Assembly (NCBI GenBank): GCA_028277365.1
Contig: JANQGK010000129.1
Location: 1-47,913, forward strand
Direction: 5' to 3'
Source of the DNA: Halieaceae bacterium
Lineage (GTDB): Bacteria > Pseudomonadota > Gammaproteobacteria > Pseudomonadales > Halieaceae
Length of the DNA: 47,913 nt
Made by a program: the position numbers and the translations under genes. The notes below the pieces were generated by a model. The model saw only the letters and a list, made by a program, of their open reading frames with translations, was not told the origin of the DNA and did no database searches. Each line of letters opens with the position of its first letter. The first letter of the stretch is position 1. Shown in pieces: positions 8,554 through 17,315 of this stretch.

Positions 8554-8577
8554 GCGGGCCGCACGCTGGCGGCCCGC
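8554..8577 (+). terminator. GC-rich stem-loop after the FKBP gene
   Basis: Perfect 9-bp arms GCGGGCCGC and GCGGCCCGC enclose a 6-base loop, starting six bases after the stop codon. There is no T-tract, so it is a weak or Rho-assisted terminator, or a stabilising 3' structure. Confidence 0.45.
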
Positions 8578-8616
8578 GCCTCCTCACTGAGAGTTCTCTT
8601 AGAGCTCTCGCTGCGC

Positions 8617-9084
8617 TCAATCCGCCGCGAGCTGAGCGGCGTGGCTACCGTGTAAGATGGCAATCAGCCGGTCTTCCAGCGCGAAGCGGGTTTCCAGCAT
8701 TTCTCCCAGCAGCGACAGATCGGCATCGAGATCGTCGAGACTGTCGGCAGGGTACTTCTCGTCAAAGCCAAGAATGACTTCGGTGGTGTCACCGATGTTG
8801 GGTATCAGCTCGCCGGCCACCTCGCCACTGCCGTCGGCAAAGATTTCCGCTTCTTTCTGAAGGGCGAGGAACACCTCGAAGTGTCCCGCGGACACGTAAT
8901 CGACGAGGATCTGGCAGAGCCGTTCGATACCCTCATTGACCCGCTCCAGCGGCGCATCGCGATCCAGGGTGGCGGCGATGGCGGTGTACTTTACCAGCAC
9001 CTCACGGCGCTCCTTGAGCCAGCCCTGCAGCATGGTTTCTACCGCTTGCCAGGTTTCCCGTGAATTCTTGCAGTCATCGAGCAT
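8617..9084 (-). CDS. rsd: Rsd/AlgQ family regulator of RNA polymerase sigma70
   Basis: A 155-residue, all-helical protein whose length and sequence match Rsd/AlgQ. Typical segments include the N-terminal MLDDCKNSRETW, VNEGIERLCQILVDYVSAGHFEVF, and the C-terminal half with ALEDRLI. In Escherichia coli Rsd binds the primary sigma factor and favours alternative sigma factors in stationary phase; in Pseudomonas AlgQ also affects alginate. The gene is followed downstream only by the convergent FKBP gene. Upstream, dsbB lies about 50 bases away, the same neighbourhood seen for algQ-dsbB in pseudomonads, which supports the assignment. Confidence 0.92.
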   Translation of the reverse strand: MLDDCKNSRETWQAVETMLQGWLKERREVLVKYTAIAATLDRDAPLERVNEGIERLCQILVDYVSAGHFEVFLALQKEAEIFADGSGEVAGELIPNIGDTTEVILGFDEKYPADSLDDLDADLSLLGEMLETRFALEDRLIAILHGSHAAQLAAD

Positions 9085-9134
9085 GCACGCGTGCCTGTTT
9101 CTGCCTGTCAGTATGCCGATAACGGCGGGTGGGG

Positions 9135-9662
9135 CTAGGCCGGCTTGATCTCATCAGCACGGCCGGCTGTGTCAGTATTGCCTCGCAGGAGCTGCCAGAG
9201 ATTGGCGACCACAAGGGCTGAAAATAATATCAGAGTCTGCTCGGGTATGCTCAGGCCCATGAAGGTCCACACCACTTCGGCGCAGTTACCGTCTCCCATC
9301 AGAATCAGCTCGAGGGTTTCGGACAGGGGGAAGGTTTCCAGCATGTAGGACAGAGCCGGCCCGCAGGCTGGCACCAGTTCGTCAGGCAGATGCTGCAGCC
9401 AGACGTGGCGGGCCGCTACCGCGCCGCCACCCAGGGCGAACAGCCCGGCGATGATGGCGTACACCCGGCGACCCGGCAACCCTGGCCCGTGGGCGAAGGC
9501 GACCAGCGCAAACAGGCCGCAGCCCAGCACGAATACCCGCTGGGTCATGCACAGGGGGCAGGGCTCGAGGCCCAGTACGCCGTCCAGGTAGTAGGCAAAC
9601 ATCAAGGCCACGGCGCACAGGCCGGCAATCAGGCCGTTGGTCAGGCGCGGGGAAAGCAGCAT
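9135..9662 (-). CDS. dsbB: Disulfide bond formation protein B
   Basis: A 175-residue inner-membrane protein with four predicted transmembrane helices. The first periplasmic loop has the quinone-coupled active-site pair in EPCPLCMTQR. The second loop has the partner Cys in VPACGPAL and GDGNCAEV. DsbB reoxidises DsbA and passes electrons to ubiquinone. No dsbA is seen in the window. The stop of acpH lies three bases upstream of the dsbB start, so the two are probably cotranscribed. The presence of a working disulfide-forming pathway matters for the Cys-rich exported proteins at 40-47 kb. Confidence 0.95.
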   Translation of the reverse strand: MLLSPRLTNGLIAGLCAVALMFAYYLDGVLGLEPCPLCMTQRVFVLGCGLFALVAFAHGPGLPGRRVYAIIAGLFALGGGAVAARHVWLQHLPDELVPACGPALSYMLETFPLSETLELILMGDGNCAEVVWTFMGLSIPEQTLILFSALVVANLWQLLRGNTDTAGRADEIKPA

Positions 9663-9665
9663 TAT

Positions 9666-10256
9666 CTATTCCTTGTTGCGGGCCGCATGCTGGCGGCAAA
9701 ATTCCTGTAGTTCAGGGTAAAAGACCAGGAAAGCCTGTTCCAGTTCCGGCAGCAGCGGCTTCAGCAGGCTGTCGGCCCGGTGCAGCGGGTTGGGCTTGCG
9801 CATCCGCTCGCCGATGCGTGAAGCGGCGGAGATTACCGTATCCCAGTGTCGGTACTGCATCAAGAGGTCGTACTGTGCGAGGCGCCCCGCCATGCGCCGG
9901 GCAGGGTGACTGAGGGTGTCGCTGTAGGCATCCAGCACCCGATACACGCGCTGGCTGAAATGGCTCAGTTCCACCTCGGCAAAGCGCTCCCAGTGACGGC
10001 TCAGCAGGTAGTCGAACCCAAGGTCGAACAGGATGCCCGCGTAGCGTCGGGTGCCGTCGGGGAACGCCGCGCGCAGCCCGTCCAGGGTGGGGTGACGATC
10101 GGTGAAGCCGTCGATAGCGCGGTGCAAATCCACGCCCGGGTGCAGGACATCCGGCAGCGCCCCGGGCAGGAGCCCTTTGAAGTAATCCCCCTCTAGGGCT
10201 CCTGCCAGCAGCGCATCGTCCGGCCAGGCCAGGTGGAAGTGGGCGAGGTAGTTCAT
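9666..10256 (-). CDS. acpH: Acyl carrier protein phosphodiesterase
   Basis: A 196-residue protein with the AcpH/YajB signature: it opens with MNYLAHFHLA, then GDYFKG, and the HRAIDGFTDRHP segment with conserved His and Asp expected to bind metal. In the family, the enzyme removes the 4'-phosphopantetheine from holo-ACP to regenerate apo-ACP in the cytosol. The C-terminal helix near residues 175-190 is usual. It lies between gshA and dsbB, all on the minus strand and closely spaced; the gap to gshA is 27 bases, so it may be in one transcript. Confidence 0.92.
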   Translation of the reverse strand: MNYLAHFHLAWPDDALLAGALEGDYFKGLLPGALPDVLHPGVDLHRAIDGFTDRHPTLDGLRAAFPDGTRRYAGILFDLGFDYLLSRHWERFAEVELSHFSQRVYRVLDAYSDTLSHPARRMAGRLAQYDLLMQYRHWDTVISAASRIGERMRKPNPLHRADSLLKPLLPELEQAFLVFYPELQEFCRQHAARNKE

Positions 10257-10283
10257 GCTGCCGGATACCGCGTAAGAAGCGAC

Positions 10284-11870
10284 CTACAGCGCGTCGTACT
10301 GCCGGTAGTAGTTCGCCAGATAAGTTTCGAAGTCGACGGCGTCCGCCGCTTCCACCTGCCGTTGGGCGTCCAGAGAGGCGGCGCTGGCCGCACGGAACTC
10401 GGCCAGCCGGGTCTCGTCGAGGGGCTGGGTGGTGAGTTTCTCTGCCCAGTCGCGGCTGGCCTGCATAGCCAGGGTAAAAAACGGCAGGTCGCGCTCGGCC
10501 ATGTCGGCGAGAATCTTGGCCGACGGCGTGAGCGCGGGGTCGGTGAGCTTATAGCCCTGCAGCGCCAGCACGCCCTGGTAATCCTCGCCGCCGTGGGCTT
10601 CATCCAGCGCCCTGGCAATCGGCAGCATGTGGTGCAGCAGTTCGCGGCCGTACTCCTCCAGGGTCTTTTGCCCCTCGCGGGTGGCGAGCTGCAGCCTGGG
10701 CTCGCGGCCGCGGTTGACCACCAACAACTGGTTGGCACTGATACGGGCGCGCTCGGCGTCGTCGCAGAGCGGGCTGTCGGCCAGCAGGCAGTGCAGCAGG
10801 AAGGTGTCCAGGAAGCGAATCTGGGCGCCGTCGATACCCACCGGCAGGTAGGGGTTTACATCGATGCAGCGCACTTCCACGTATTCGATGCCGTCGCGCC
10901 GCAGGGCGCAGAGCGGGGTTTCGCCAGAGCGGGCCACGCGCTTGGGGCGGATCGGGCTGTAGAACTCGTTCTCGATCTGCAGCAGGCTGGTGTTGAGCTG
11001 CTTTTCGTGGCCGTTCTCGCCAATGCCGATGGCGGCGTAGTCTGCGTGCGGCTGCACGATCGCCTCCTTGAGGGTGGCGATGTAGCTGTCCAGGGAGTTG
11101 TAGCAGACCGTCAAGTTCTTTTGGGCATTGCTCTGATAGCCGAGGTCGCCCATGCGCAGCGAGGTGCCCAGCGGCGCATGCAGGCTGCGCACGTGCTCAT
11201 CGAAAGGCTTCAGCCCGTGATAGTCGCCGCCGCGCAGGAAGCTCGCGCACACCGCCGGCGAGGCGCCGTACAGGTAGATCAGCAGCCAGGACCAGCGCCG
11301 GAAGTTGCGGATCAGGCCCAGGTAGCGCTCGGTGATGTAGTCCTGCAGCGGCCGGCCGTCGCCGTCGGCCGCCTGGGCGGCTTCCCACCATTCGCGGGGC
11401 ATGCTGAAGTTGTAGTGAATGCCGGCGATAGTCTGCATCAGCCGGCCGTAGCGATGGCCCAGGCCGTAGCGGTACACGGTTTTCATGCGGCCCACGTTGG
11501 AGTCACCGTAGCGTGCCACCGGGATCTGGCCGTCATCTCCCAGCACGCAGGGCATGCTGGCGGCCCACAGCAGCTCGTCACCGATTTCACGGTAGGTAAA
11601 GCGGTGGATGTCTTCCAGGGTGGCGAGGCTTTCACCGATGCTGGTGGACACCGGTGTGATGAACTCCAGCAGGGCTTCCGAGTAGTCGGTGGTGATGAAG
11701 TCGTGGGTCAGTGCGGAGCCCAGGCCCGCGGGATGGGGTGTTTGCGCGAGTCGTCCGTCCGGGGCGATGCGCAGGCTTTCCTTTTCCAGTCCGCGCTGGA
11801 TGCCGGTCAGCAAAGGCCCCTGCTGGGGGCCGGCGAGCTCAGCCAGGCGCTGCTCGTAGGTAGAAGACAA
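10284..11870 (-). CDS. gshA: Glutamate-cysteine ligase
   Basis: A 528-residue protein of the proteobacterial type I GshA family, about the same length as the E. coli enzyme. Diagnostic segments: GIQRGLEKESLRI near the N-terminus (ATP and glutamate site), DYSEALLEFITP, YGLGHRYGR, GIHYNFS, and RNFRRWSWLLIYLYGASPA. It makes gamma-glutamylcysteine from glutamate, cysteine and ATP, the first step of glutathione synthesis. The start codon is TTG at 11870, chosen because a strong Shine-Dalgarno sequence stands at the right distance and the N-terminus aligns with family members. No gshB is in the window. Confidence 0.96.
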   Translation of the reverse strand: MSSTYEQRLAELAGPQQGPLLTGIQRGLEKESLRIAPDGRLAQTPHPAGLGSALTHDFITTDYSEALLEFITPVSTSIGESLATLEDIHRFTYREIGDELLWAASMPCVLGDDGQIPVARYGDSNVGRMKTVYRYGLGHRYGRLMQTIAGIHYNFSMPREWWEAAQAADGDGRPLQDYITERYLGLIRNFRRWSWLLIYLYGASPAVCASFLRGGDYHGLKPFDEHVRSLHAPLGTSLRMGDLGYQSNAQKNLTVCYNSLDSYIATLKEAIVQPHADYAAIGIGENGHEKQLNTSLLQIENEFYSPIRPKRVARSGETPLCALRRDGIEYVEVRCIDVNPYLPVGIDGAQIRFLDTFLLHCLLADSPLCDDAERARISANQLLVVNRGREPRLQLATREGQKTLEEYGRELLHHMLPIARALDEAHGGEDYQGVLALQGYKLTDPALTPSAKILADMAERDLPFFTLAMQASRDWAEKLTTQPLDETRLAEFRAASAASLDAQRQVEAADAVDFETYLANYYRQYDAL

Positions 11871-11875
11871 ACAGG

Positions 11876-11882
11876 CTCCTCA
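11876..11882 (-). promoter_or_regulatory. Ribosome binding site that fixes the TTG start of gshA
   Basis: Minus-strand TGAGGAG ends five bases before the TTG at 11870. This near-perfect Shine-Dalgarno sequence supports TTG as a genuine start, which may lower gshA translation relative to ATG. Confidence 0.7.
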
Positions 11883-11959
11883 GGTTTTCGGGCGGTGGAG
11901 TTGATGTGGCCTGCGAGTTTAGGGGTGCATAGGTTGTAAAACAAGACTCCCGCGCCGGC

Positions 11960-13024
11960 TCAGGCTTCGTCCAGATAGCGCTCCAGCAGCTTGCAGACAA
12001 AGTTCTGCTGGATCTCCTGCTCCTGGCCGGTGGCCATCATGATGCGCGACAGGATCAGGCCGTAGCGCATGCCGGCGAAGATCCAGTAGTACTGGAAGTC
12101 ATCGGCGCTGAAGCCCGTGGCCGCCTGCCAGCGGGTGATGCTGTCCTCGTAGCTGGGCAGGCCCTCCAACCGCGGCAGGCCCAGGCCGTCGGCAAAGGTG
12201 TTGTCGATGAAGCAGTACCAGGCCAGGTCCTGCAACGGGTTACCGAGTACTGCCATTTCCCAGTCCAGCACTGCGGCCACGTCGCTGCAGTCTTCACTGA
12301 AGATAATGTTGCCGATGCGGGCGTCACCCCAGCACAGGCGGGTCATCTCGCCCTTGGGCTGGTGGGCGTCCAGCCAGTCCAGGGCGCGGCTGCAGATCGC
12401 GTGCCGGCGGCCCTCCAGTGCCCAGTCGTGGTAGCTGCGCCAGTGTTTTAGCTGGCGCTGCAGCGGCGTGCCGCGGCCGTTGCCGTCGAGGAAGTCGATG
12501 CCCAGCGCCTGGTGATCTAGCTGGTGAAAGCGCGCCAGCACATCGAGCCCTGCATTCCACAATTGCTCCCGCTGGGTCAGGCTGGTCTCGTGCATCAGCC
12601 AGCCGTCCATATTGTAGGGCGGCATATCCGTGGGAATGCGCCCCTCGGTTTTTTTCATGACGTAAAAGGGCACACCCAGCACCGCGGGGTCGGTTTCCAG
12701 GCCCCGTAACACCGGCACCGGGATATCGGTCTCTCGGCCGAGGAGTTCCATAATGCGGTATTGCAGGCTCAGGTCGTAGTCACGGAATACCGGGCGCTCA
12801 ATCTGCGGCTGCAGACGGCCCACGCAGGCCTCCTGCACGCGCTGGCCCTCGGCGTCCCAGCTCGCGTCGAACAGCAGGGTGACGTTAGACATGCCGGTGG
12901 CTTCCGGTATTTGCAGGTCAGACACCGCCACTGAGCAGCCCTGGCGTTGGCTCAGCCAGGCCGCGAGTTTGGCGCGGGTGCCTTCAAGATCTTCTACCAG
13001 GGGTGTGGGGCGTTGTTCTTCCAC
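11960..13024 (-). CDS. APH-fold phosphotransferase family protein
   Basis: A 354-residue protein with the aminoglycoside phosphotransferase/choline kinase fold. The catalytic loop is CWGDARIGNIIF, in which Trp stands where many kinases have His, while the catalytic Asp and the Asn remain. The metal-binding motif is VLDWEMA. Related proteins lie near acyl-CoA dehydrogenases in Proteobacteria and Actinobacteria and are not antibiotic resistance enzymes; the substrate is unknown and could be an acyl-CoA-pathway intermediate. GTG at 13024 has a CAGGAG site seven bases upstream. It is divergent from the luciferase-like gene, with about 115 bases between them. Confidence 0.88.
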   Translation of the reverse strand: MEEQRPTPLVEDLEGTRAKLAAWLSQRQGCSVAVSDLQIPEATGMSNVTLLFDASWDAEGQRVQEACVGRLQPQIERPVFRDYDLSLQYRIMELLGRETDIPVPVLRGLETDPAVLGVPFYVMKKTEGRIPTDMPPYNMDGWLMHETSLTQREQLWNAGLDVLARFHQLDHQALGIDFLDGNGRGTPLQRQLKHWRSYHDWALEGRRHAICSRALDWLDAHQPKGEMTRLCWGDARIGNIIFSEDCSDVAAVLDWEMAVLGNPLQDLAWYCFIDNTFADGLGLPRLEGLPSYEDSITRWQAATGFSADDFQYYWIFAGMRYGLILSRIMMATGQEQEIQQNFVCKLLERYLDEA

Positions 13025-13138
13025 GTTGACTCCTGAGCTGCCTGGCGGCCGGCGTTATAGTGTCGGGATAGCCTAGGCCAGCGCCGACGCCCTCGCCAGA
13101 GCTGGGCTATAGTGGAGTAAAAAAACAGGAGCCCTGGT

Positions 13139-14002
13139 ATGAAAATCGGACTGATCCCCGTCAATATTGGCTTTCCCAACATCGAGGCCATGATTGGCTT
13201 CGCGCAGCAGGCGGAGGCCGCCGGCGTAGAATCCCTGTGGACCTTCGAACACGTGATCGTGCCGATGGACTACGCGTCGAAATACCCCTACGACAAGTCC
13301 GGCAAGATGGCGATCACCCCGGAGACCAATTTCGTCGATCCGCTGATTTGTCTGTCGGCGGTGGCGGCGGCTACCCGCTCGGTGCGGCTCGGCACCGGAG
13401 TAAATATCCTCTCTCAGGCCAATCCGCTCTATATGGCCAAGCAGGCGGCGGGCCTGGATTTTTTGAGTAACGGCCGCTTTATGCTCGGTGTCGGCATCGG
13501 CTGGCTTGAGGAAGAGTTCAATGCGGTGGGCGTGCCCTTTGCCCGCCGCGGCGCGCGCTTCGACGACTACGTACAGGCCATGCGCAAGGTCTGGTCCGGC
13601 GAGGTGGTGGAACACCAGAGTGATTTCATCCAGTGGACCAACTTCAAGAGCTATCCGCTGCCGGTGCAGGACCCGCTGCCGGTGATCATCGGCGGCGACA
13701 AGGGCAAGGTCTACCAGCGCATCGCCAAACACGGCAACGGCTGGTACGCCCCCACCCGCAGCCCCGAGGACCTGGCGCCGCGCCTCGCAGAGCTGAAGGC
13801 CGTGTGTGAGCAGGAGGGCCGCGACTACGACGATATCGAAATCACCGCCATGTGGACCCTGCGCGGCGGCCTGGATGAGCTGAAAGCCTATGAAGACCTG
13901 GGTGTGGCGCGCCTCAACGTGCCGCTGGCGGCCATGCGCGAGGCCAACCCGGCGGACGGCCTGGACAAGCTGCACAGTGAGGTAATCAGCCAGGTGGCCT
14001 GA
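13139..14002 (+). CDS. Luciferase-like (LLM) flavin/F420 oxidoreductase, TIGR03619 type
   Basis: A 287-residue TIM-barrel protein. The N-terminus MKIGLIPVNIGFPNIEAM, the segment ESLWTFEHVIVP, and VRLGTGVNILSQANPL followed by LDFLSNGRFMLGVGIGWLEEEF are signatures of the LLM class, which uses F420 or FMN. Members of TIGR03619 are often called F420-dependent; whether this organism makes F420 cannot be judged here, so FMN use is equally possible. Substrate is unknown. The ATG at 13139 follows CAGGAG. It is closely followed by the ygjV-like gene and likely cotranscribed. Confidence 0.9.
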   Translation: MKIGLIPVNIGFPNIEAMIGFAQQAEAAGVESLWTFEHVIVPMDYASKYPYDKSGKMAITPETNFVDPLICLSAVAAATRSVRLGTGVNILSQANPLYMAKQAAGLDFLSNGRFMLGVGIGWLEEEFNAVGVPFARRGARFDDYVQAMRKVWSGEVVEHQSDFIQWTNFKSYPLPVQDPLPVIIGGDKGKVYQRIAKHGNGWYAPTRSPEDLAPRLAELKAVCEQEGRDYDDIEITAMWTLRGGLDELKAYEDLGVARLNVPLAAMREANPADGLDKLHSEVISQVA

Positions 14003-14005
14003 CCG

Positions 14006-14563
14006 GTGTCGGCATTCCTGCTCTCGCAGCTCCTGGTTGGGGTGGTGTTCTTCTTCGACCTGGCGTCTTTCCAGTTCCGGGAGAAGCGCAAGGTGTTGGG
14101 CTGCCTGGTGTTCTCGGCGCTGCTGATGGGCATCCACTTCTACCTGGTCGAGGCGTACACCGCGGCGGTGCTGGGCTTTATCGCAGCGGCGCGCTTTCTC
14201 ACTGCCATGTTTACCACTTCGCGCTGGCTGCTGGCCCTGTTCCTGGGCCTGGTATTCTGCAACGCAGTAATCAGTTTCGCCGGGCTCACCACCCTCCTGG
14301 CCACCCTGGGTGCTACGGTGACCACAACCGCCTCGTTCCTGGCCTCCGACCGGCGTTTTCGCGAGCTGATGGCTTTCGGCATTGTGATCTGGATCGTCCA
14401 CAACACGCTGGTGGGCTCGCCCGGAGCGGTTGCGCTGGAGACCTTCTTCCTGGGCAGCAACCTGGTGGGTTACTACCGCTTCTACCTGCGCAGGCCGCAG
14501 GCGGTGCCCGCCGAGCAGGCAACGCCCGGAGCTGAGCCAGTGACGCGCGCGGACGGGGATTGA
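14006..14563 (+). CDS. YgjV family inner-membrane protein
   Basis: A 185-residue hydrophobic protein with five to six predicted membrane helices and a short charged C-terminal tail. The GTG start at 14006 lies three bases after the preceding stop, which suggests translational coupling. The pattern FDLASFQFREKRKVLG in the first loop, followed by AARFLTAMFTTSRW, matches the YgjV family of small inner-membrane proteins. No biochemical role is established for the family. Linkage to the LLM oxidoreductase is by position only. Confidence 0.75.
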   Translation: MSAFLLSQLLVGVVFFFDLASFQFREKRKVLGCLVFSALLMGIHFYLVEAYTAAVLGFIAAARFLTAMFTTSRWLLALFLGLVFCNAVISFAGLTTLLATLGATVTTTASFLASDRRFRELMAFGIVIWIVHNTLVGSPGAVALETFFLGSNLVGYYRFYLRRPQAVPAEQATPGAEPVTRADGD

Positions 14564-14670
14564 TAGCTCCGCAGCCACCTGGCCTATGCCGTCCGTTGAC
14601 TTGCCGGGCTCGGGACAACTGCTACCTTTTTAAATAAGCGAATAGTTGCCGAGTAGCGAACGGGGCTGGT

Positions 14671-15819
14671 ATGCGTATTACTTCATGGCTGGAAACCCTG
14701 GCCCGCAATGACGGGTCGGATCTCTACCTTTCCACCGGGGCGCCGCCCTGTGCCAAGTTCCAGGGCAAGCTGAAGCCTCTGTCCAAGGACGTGCTCAAAC
14801 CAGGTGAGATCAAGGACATCGCCTACGAGATCATGGACCCGACCCAGCAGGCGGAGTTCGAGAGCGAGCTGGAACAGAACATCGCCATCTCTATTCCCCA
14901 GGTGGGCCGCTTCCGCATCAACATTTTTGTGCAGCGCAATGAGGTGGGTATTGTCGCCCGCAACATCGTCACCACCATTCCCAACTGGCAGGACCTGAAC
15001 CTGCCGCCGGTGTTGCTGGACGTGGTGATGGCCAAGCGTGGGCTGATCCTGTTCGTGGGCGCCACCGGCTCCGGCAAGTCCACTTCCCTGGCCGCACTCA
15101 TCGACTACCGCAACAGCAACTCCGGCGGGCATATCATCACCATCGAGGACCCCGTGGAGTACGTGCACAAGCACAAGAAGTGCATCGTCAACCAGCGCGA
15201 GGTGGGGGTGGATACCCGCAACTGGCACGCTGCGCTGAAGAACACCCTGCGCCAGGCGCCGGACGTGATCCTCATCGGCGAGATTCGTGACCGAGAGACC
15301 ATGGAACATGCGCTGGCCTTCGCCGACACCGGCCACCTGGCCATCTCTACCCTGCACGCCAACAACGCCAACCAGGCCCTGGATCGCATCATCAACTTCT
15401 TCCCGGAGGAGCGCCGGCCGCAGCTGCTGATGGATCTGTCTTCGAACCTGCGCGCCTTCGTCTCACAGCGCCTGGTACCTACCACCGACGGCAAGCGCTG
15501 TGCCGCCATCGAGATATTGCTGGGCACGCCCACCATCGCCGAGCTGATCCTCAAGGGCGAGTTCGAGGGCATCAAGGAGATCATGGAGAAGTCGGTGGAG
15601 ATCGGTATGCAGACGTTTGACCAGGCCCTGTTTCAGCTCTACCAGGACGGCAAGATCAGCGAGGAGGAGGCGCTCAAGAATGCCGACTCCCAGAACAACG
15701 TACGCCTGAAGATTAAGTTCGCCGATGATGACGCCGCCGAGGAAGAGGGCCTGAGCCTCAGCCTCGAGCCCACGGACGACGAAGAGCAGGAAGAACAGGG
15801 AACCGTGTTCGGGCAATGA
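14671..15819 (+). CDS. pilU: Type IV pilus retraction ATPase PilU
   Basis: A 382-residue hexameric secretion ATPase of the PilT/PilU branch. It has Walker A GATGSGKST, the Asp box IITIEDPVEYVHKHKK, Walker B VILIGEIRDRET, and the His box HLAISTLHANNANQALDRI. The long acidic C-terminal tail (DDDAAEEEG and DDEEQEEQ) and the IEDPVEYVHKHKKCIV context resemble PilU rather than PilT. PilU supports pilus retraction together with PilT and needs PilT to function. No pilT is in view; in pseudomonads pilT and pilU are adjacent, so the separate location here is of note. It is convergent with the VWA gene, stop to stop. Confidence 0.93.
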   Translation: MRITSWLETLARNDGSDLYLSTGAPPCAKFQGKLKPLSKDVLKPGEIKDIAYEIMDPTQQAEFESELEQNIAISIPQVGRFRINIFVQRNEVGIVARNIVTTIPNWQDLNLPPVLLDVVMAKRGLILFVGATGSGKSTSLAALIDYRNSNSGGHIITIEDPVEYVHKHKKCIVNQREVGVDTRNWHAALKNTLRQAPDVILIGEIRDRETMEHALAFADTGHLAISTLHANNANQALDRIINFFPEERRPQLLMDLSSNLRAFVSQRLVPTTDGKRCAAIEILLGTPTIAELILKGEFEGIKEIMEKSVEIGMQTFDQALFQLYQDGKISEEEALKNADSQNNVRLKIKFADDDAAEEEGLSLSLEPTDDEEQEEQGTVFGQ

Positions 15820-15820
15820 G

Positions 15821-17284
15821 CTAGCTGGAGGAGCGCAGTAGGCGGTCGACGATGCGTTCCAGGTGGGCGAGGCTTGAGCACTCCGCCGCGAAGTGGCAGC
15901 AGCTCAGGTAGCGCGGCATCTCTGAATCTCCGCTGCCCCACATCGGGCGCGACTCCGGGTTGAGCCAGATGACCTGTTTGGCGCGTGCATAGATGCTCTG
16001 CATGATGTCCAGTCGAGGGTCGCCGTTGTTGTTGCGGGCGTCACCGAGGATGATCACCGTGGTCTGGCTGTCGATATCGTCCAGCGCCAGCTGCGCGAAA
16101 TCCATCAGGCTCGAGCCGTAGTCGGTGGCGCCGCCGTACTGCCAGTTCACCAGTTCCACTGCCTTTTCCACCGGGTGCTGGTCGAACAGCTCGCTCACCT
16201 CTCCCAGTCGGTTGGAAAAAGCAAAGCTGCGCACCCGCGGCAGCACATCGTACAGGCTGTAGAGGAACATCAGCAGAAACTTGGCGTAGGCCGATACCGA
16301 GCCAGAGACGTCACAGACCGCCAGGATCTGTGGGCGTTGTTTCTTGACTGACTTCCAGTACAGGTTGAACAGCACGCCCTCGTGGGCGATGCCGCGGCGC
16401 AGGGTTTTGGCCATGTTGAGCTGGCCGCGCTTGGTGACCTTGCGGCGCCGCGAATGGCGGGCGGCCAGCTTCTTGGCCATGCGCCGCACCAGGTCCTGCA
16501 CCCGGAGCTGATAGTGGTGCTCGATATGGCTGAGGCGTGCCTTGGCCAGCACGTCGTCCATGAACTGCTGGTTGCGGCCCTGGGCGTGCAGCAAATACTC
16601 GCGCTCGACATGGTCGCGCACCAGCTCTCGCAGCCGGTCGCGATAGTTCTGCAGTTCCCCCAGGGCATCGCTGCCGCGGTTCTCGAGATCGACGATGGCG
16701 CTGCGGATGTGGGCCTCACCCAGTTCGTCGAGAATGCGGCGGGTGAACTGGCCCTTCTGGGTAAACATCTGGATGTCCGGCAGGCCCGCCGCGTCGCCGG
16801 CGCGGGCAATAGCCAGCGCCAGTGCGTTGCGATCGTCGTTGCGCAGCATGTCCATGATCGGCAGGTCGAGCTGGCCTGCCAGGTCCGGGTCGGCGGCCAG
16901 CTCGCCTTCGAGGTCGAGGCGTGTCTCGCCGCCATCGCCGCCATCGCCGCCATCGCCGTCGAGTTCGTTGAGCGCTGCCTCGGCGGCTTCCAGGTCGGCG
17001 GGATCCGCGCCGGGGATGCTTTCCTGGGCGTCCTCACTGTTGGCGGCTGCCTGCCGCGCCGCCTCGGGTAGCTGGTAAGAAAAGAACTGGTCGAAGCAGC
17101 GGTTGAAGGTGACTTTTTCTTCAGCCGTTTTCGCCAGCACCAGCGACAGACCGCTGCGTAGCTGGTTTCTGTCTTCGTAGCCCAGGGTGGTGATCACCTG
17201 CACCGCGTCCAGCGTTTCCGCCGGCGAGATGCGCACGTCGTGGCTGCGCAGCACATTGATGAAACTGACCAGCCGGGAAGGCAT
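15821..17284 (-). CDS. VWA (CoxE-like) domain protein, partner of MoxR ATPase
   Basis: A 487-residue protein. The N-terminal half is helical and includes an Asp/Gly-rich linker (near residues 110-125) encoded by 9-bp tandem repeats. The C-terminal half is a von Willebrand A domain with the metal-ion-dependent site DVSGSVS (D-x-S-x-S), GGATDYGSSL and IILGDARNN. CoxE-like VWA proteins act with MoxR AAA ATPases as metal-insertion or maturation chaperones. It starts 19 bases after the moxR stop, in the same operon. No evident client enzyme lies next to it, so the target is unknown. Confidence 0.9.
   Translation of the reverse strand: MPSRLVSFINVLRSHDVRISPAETLDAVQVITTLGYEDRNQLRSGLSLVLAKTAEEKVTFNRCFDQFFSYQLPEAARQAAANSEDAQESIPGADPADLEAAEAALNELDGDGGDGGDGGETRLDLEGELAADPDLAGQLDLPIMDMLRNDDRNALALAIARAGDAAGLPDIQMFTQKGQFTRRILDELGEAHIRSAIVDLENRGSDALGELQNYRDRLRELVRDHVEREYLLHAQGRNQQFMDDVLAKARLSHIEHHYQLRVQDLVRRMAKKLAARHSRRRKVTKRGQLNMAKTLRRGIAHEGVLFNLYWKSVKKQRPQILAVCDVSGSVSAYAKFLLMFLYSLYDVLPRVRSFAFSNRLGEVSELFDQHPVEKAVELVNWQYGGATDYGSSLMDFAQLALDDIDSQTTVIILGDARNNNGDPRLDIMQSIYARAKQVIWLNPESRPMWGSGDSEMPRYLSCCHFAAECSSLAHLERIVDRLLRSSS
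16928..16954 (-). repeat. In-frame 9-bp tandem repeat in the VWA gene
   Basis: Three perfect copies of GCCGCCATC (plus strand) encode three Asp-Gly-Gly triplets in the linker. The unit length keeps the frame, so slippage would change linker length without breaking the gene. Confidence 0.85.
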
Positions 17285-17285
17285 G

Positions 17286-17315
17286 GGCTCAGGCGCGGCC
17301 GGCTCAGGCGCGGCC
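17286..17315. repeat. 15-bp tandem duplication spanning the moxR stop codon
   Basis: Two exact copies of GGCTCAGGCGCGGCC (17286-17300 and 17301-17315). Each holds the minus-strand TGA stop in the same frame, so moxR has a second stop 15 bases after the first. Confidence 0.85.

Noticed and set aside
11960-13024. Aminoglycoside resistance gene
   Set aside because: The fold matches, but the catalytic-loop context and neighbours resemble the metabolic APH-like family; no resistance claim can be supported.
14596-14630. Sigma70 promoter upstream of pilU (TTGACT and TGCTAC)
   Set aside because: The -35 is good, but the -10 candidate at the correct spacing is poor, so no promoter was called.
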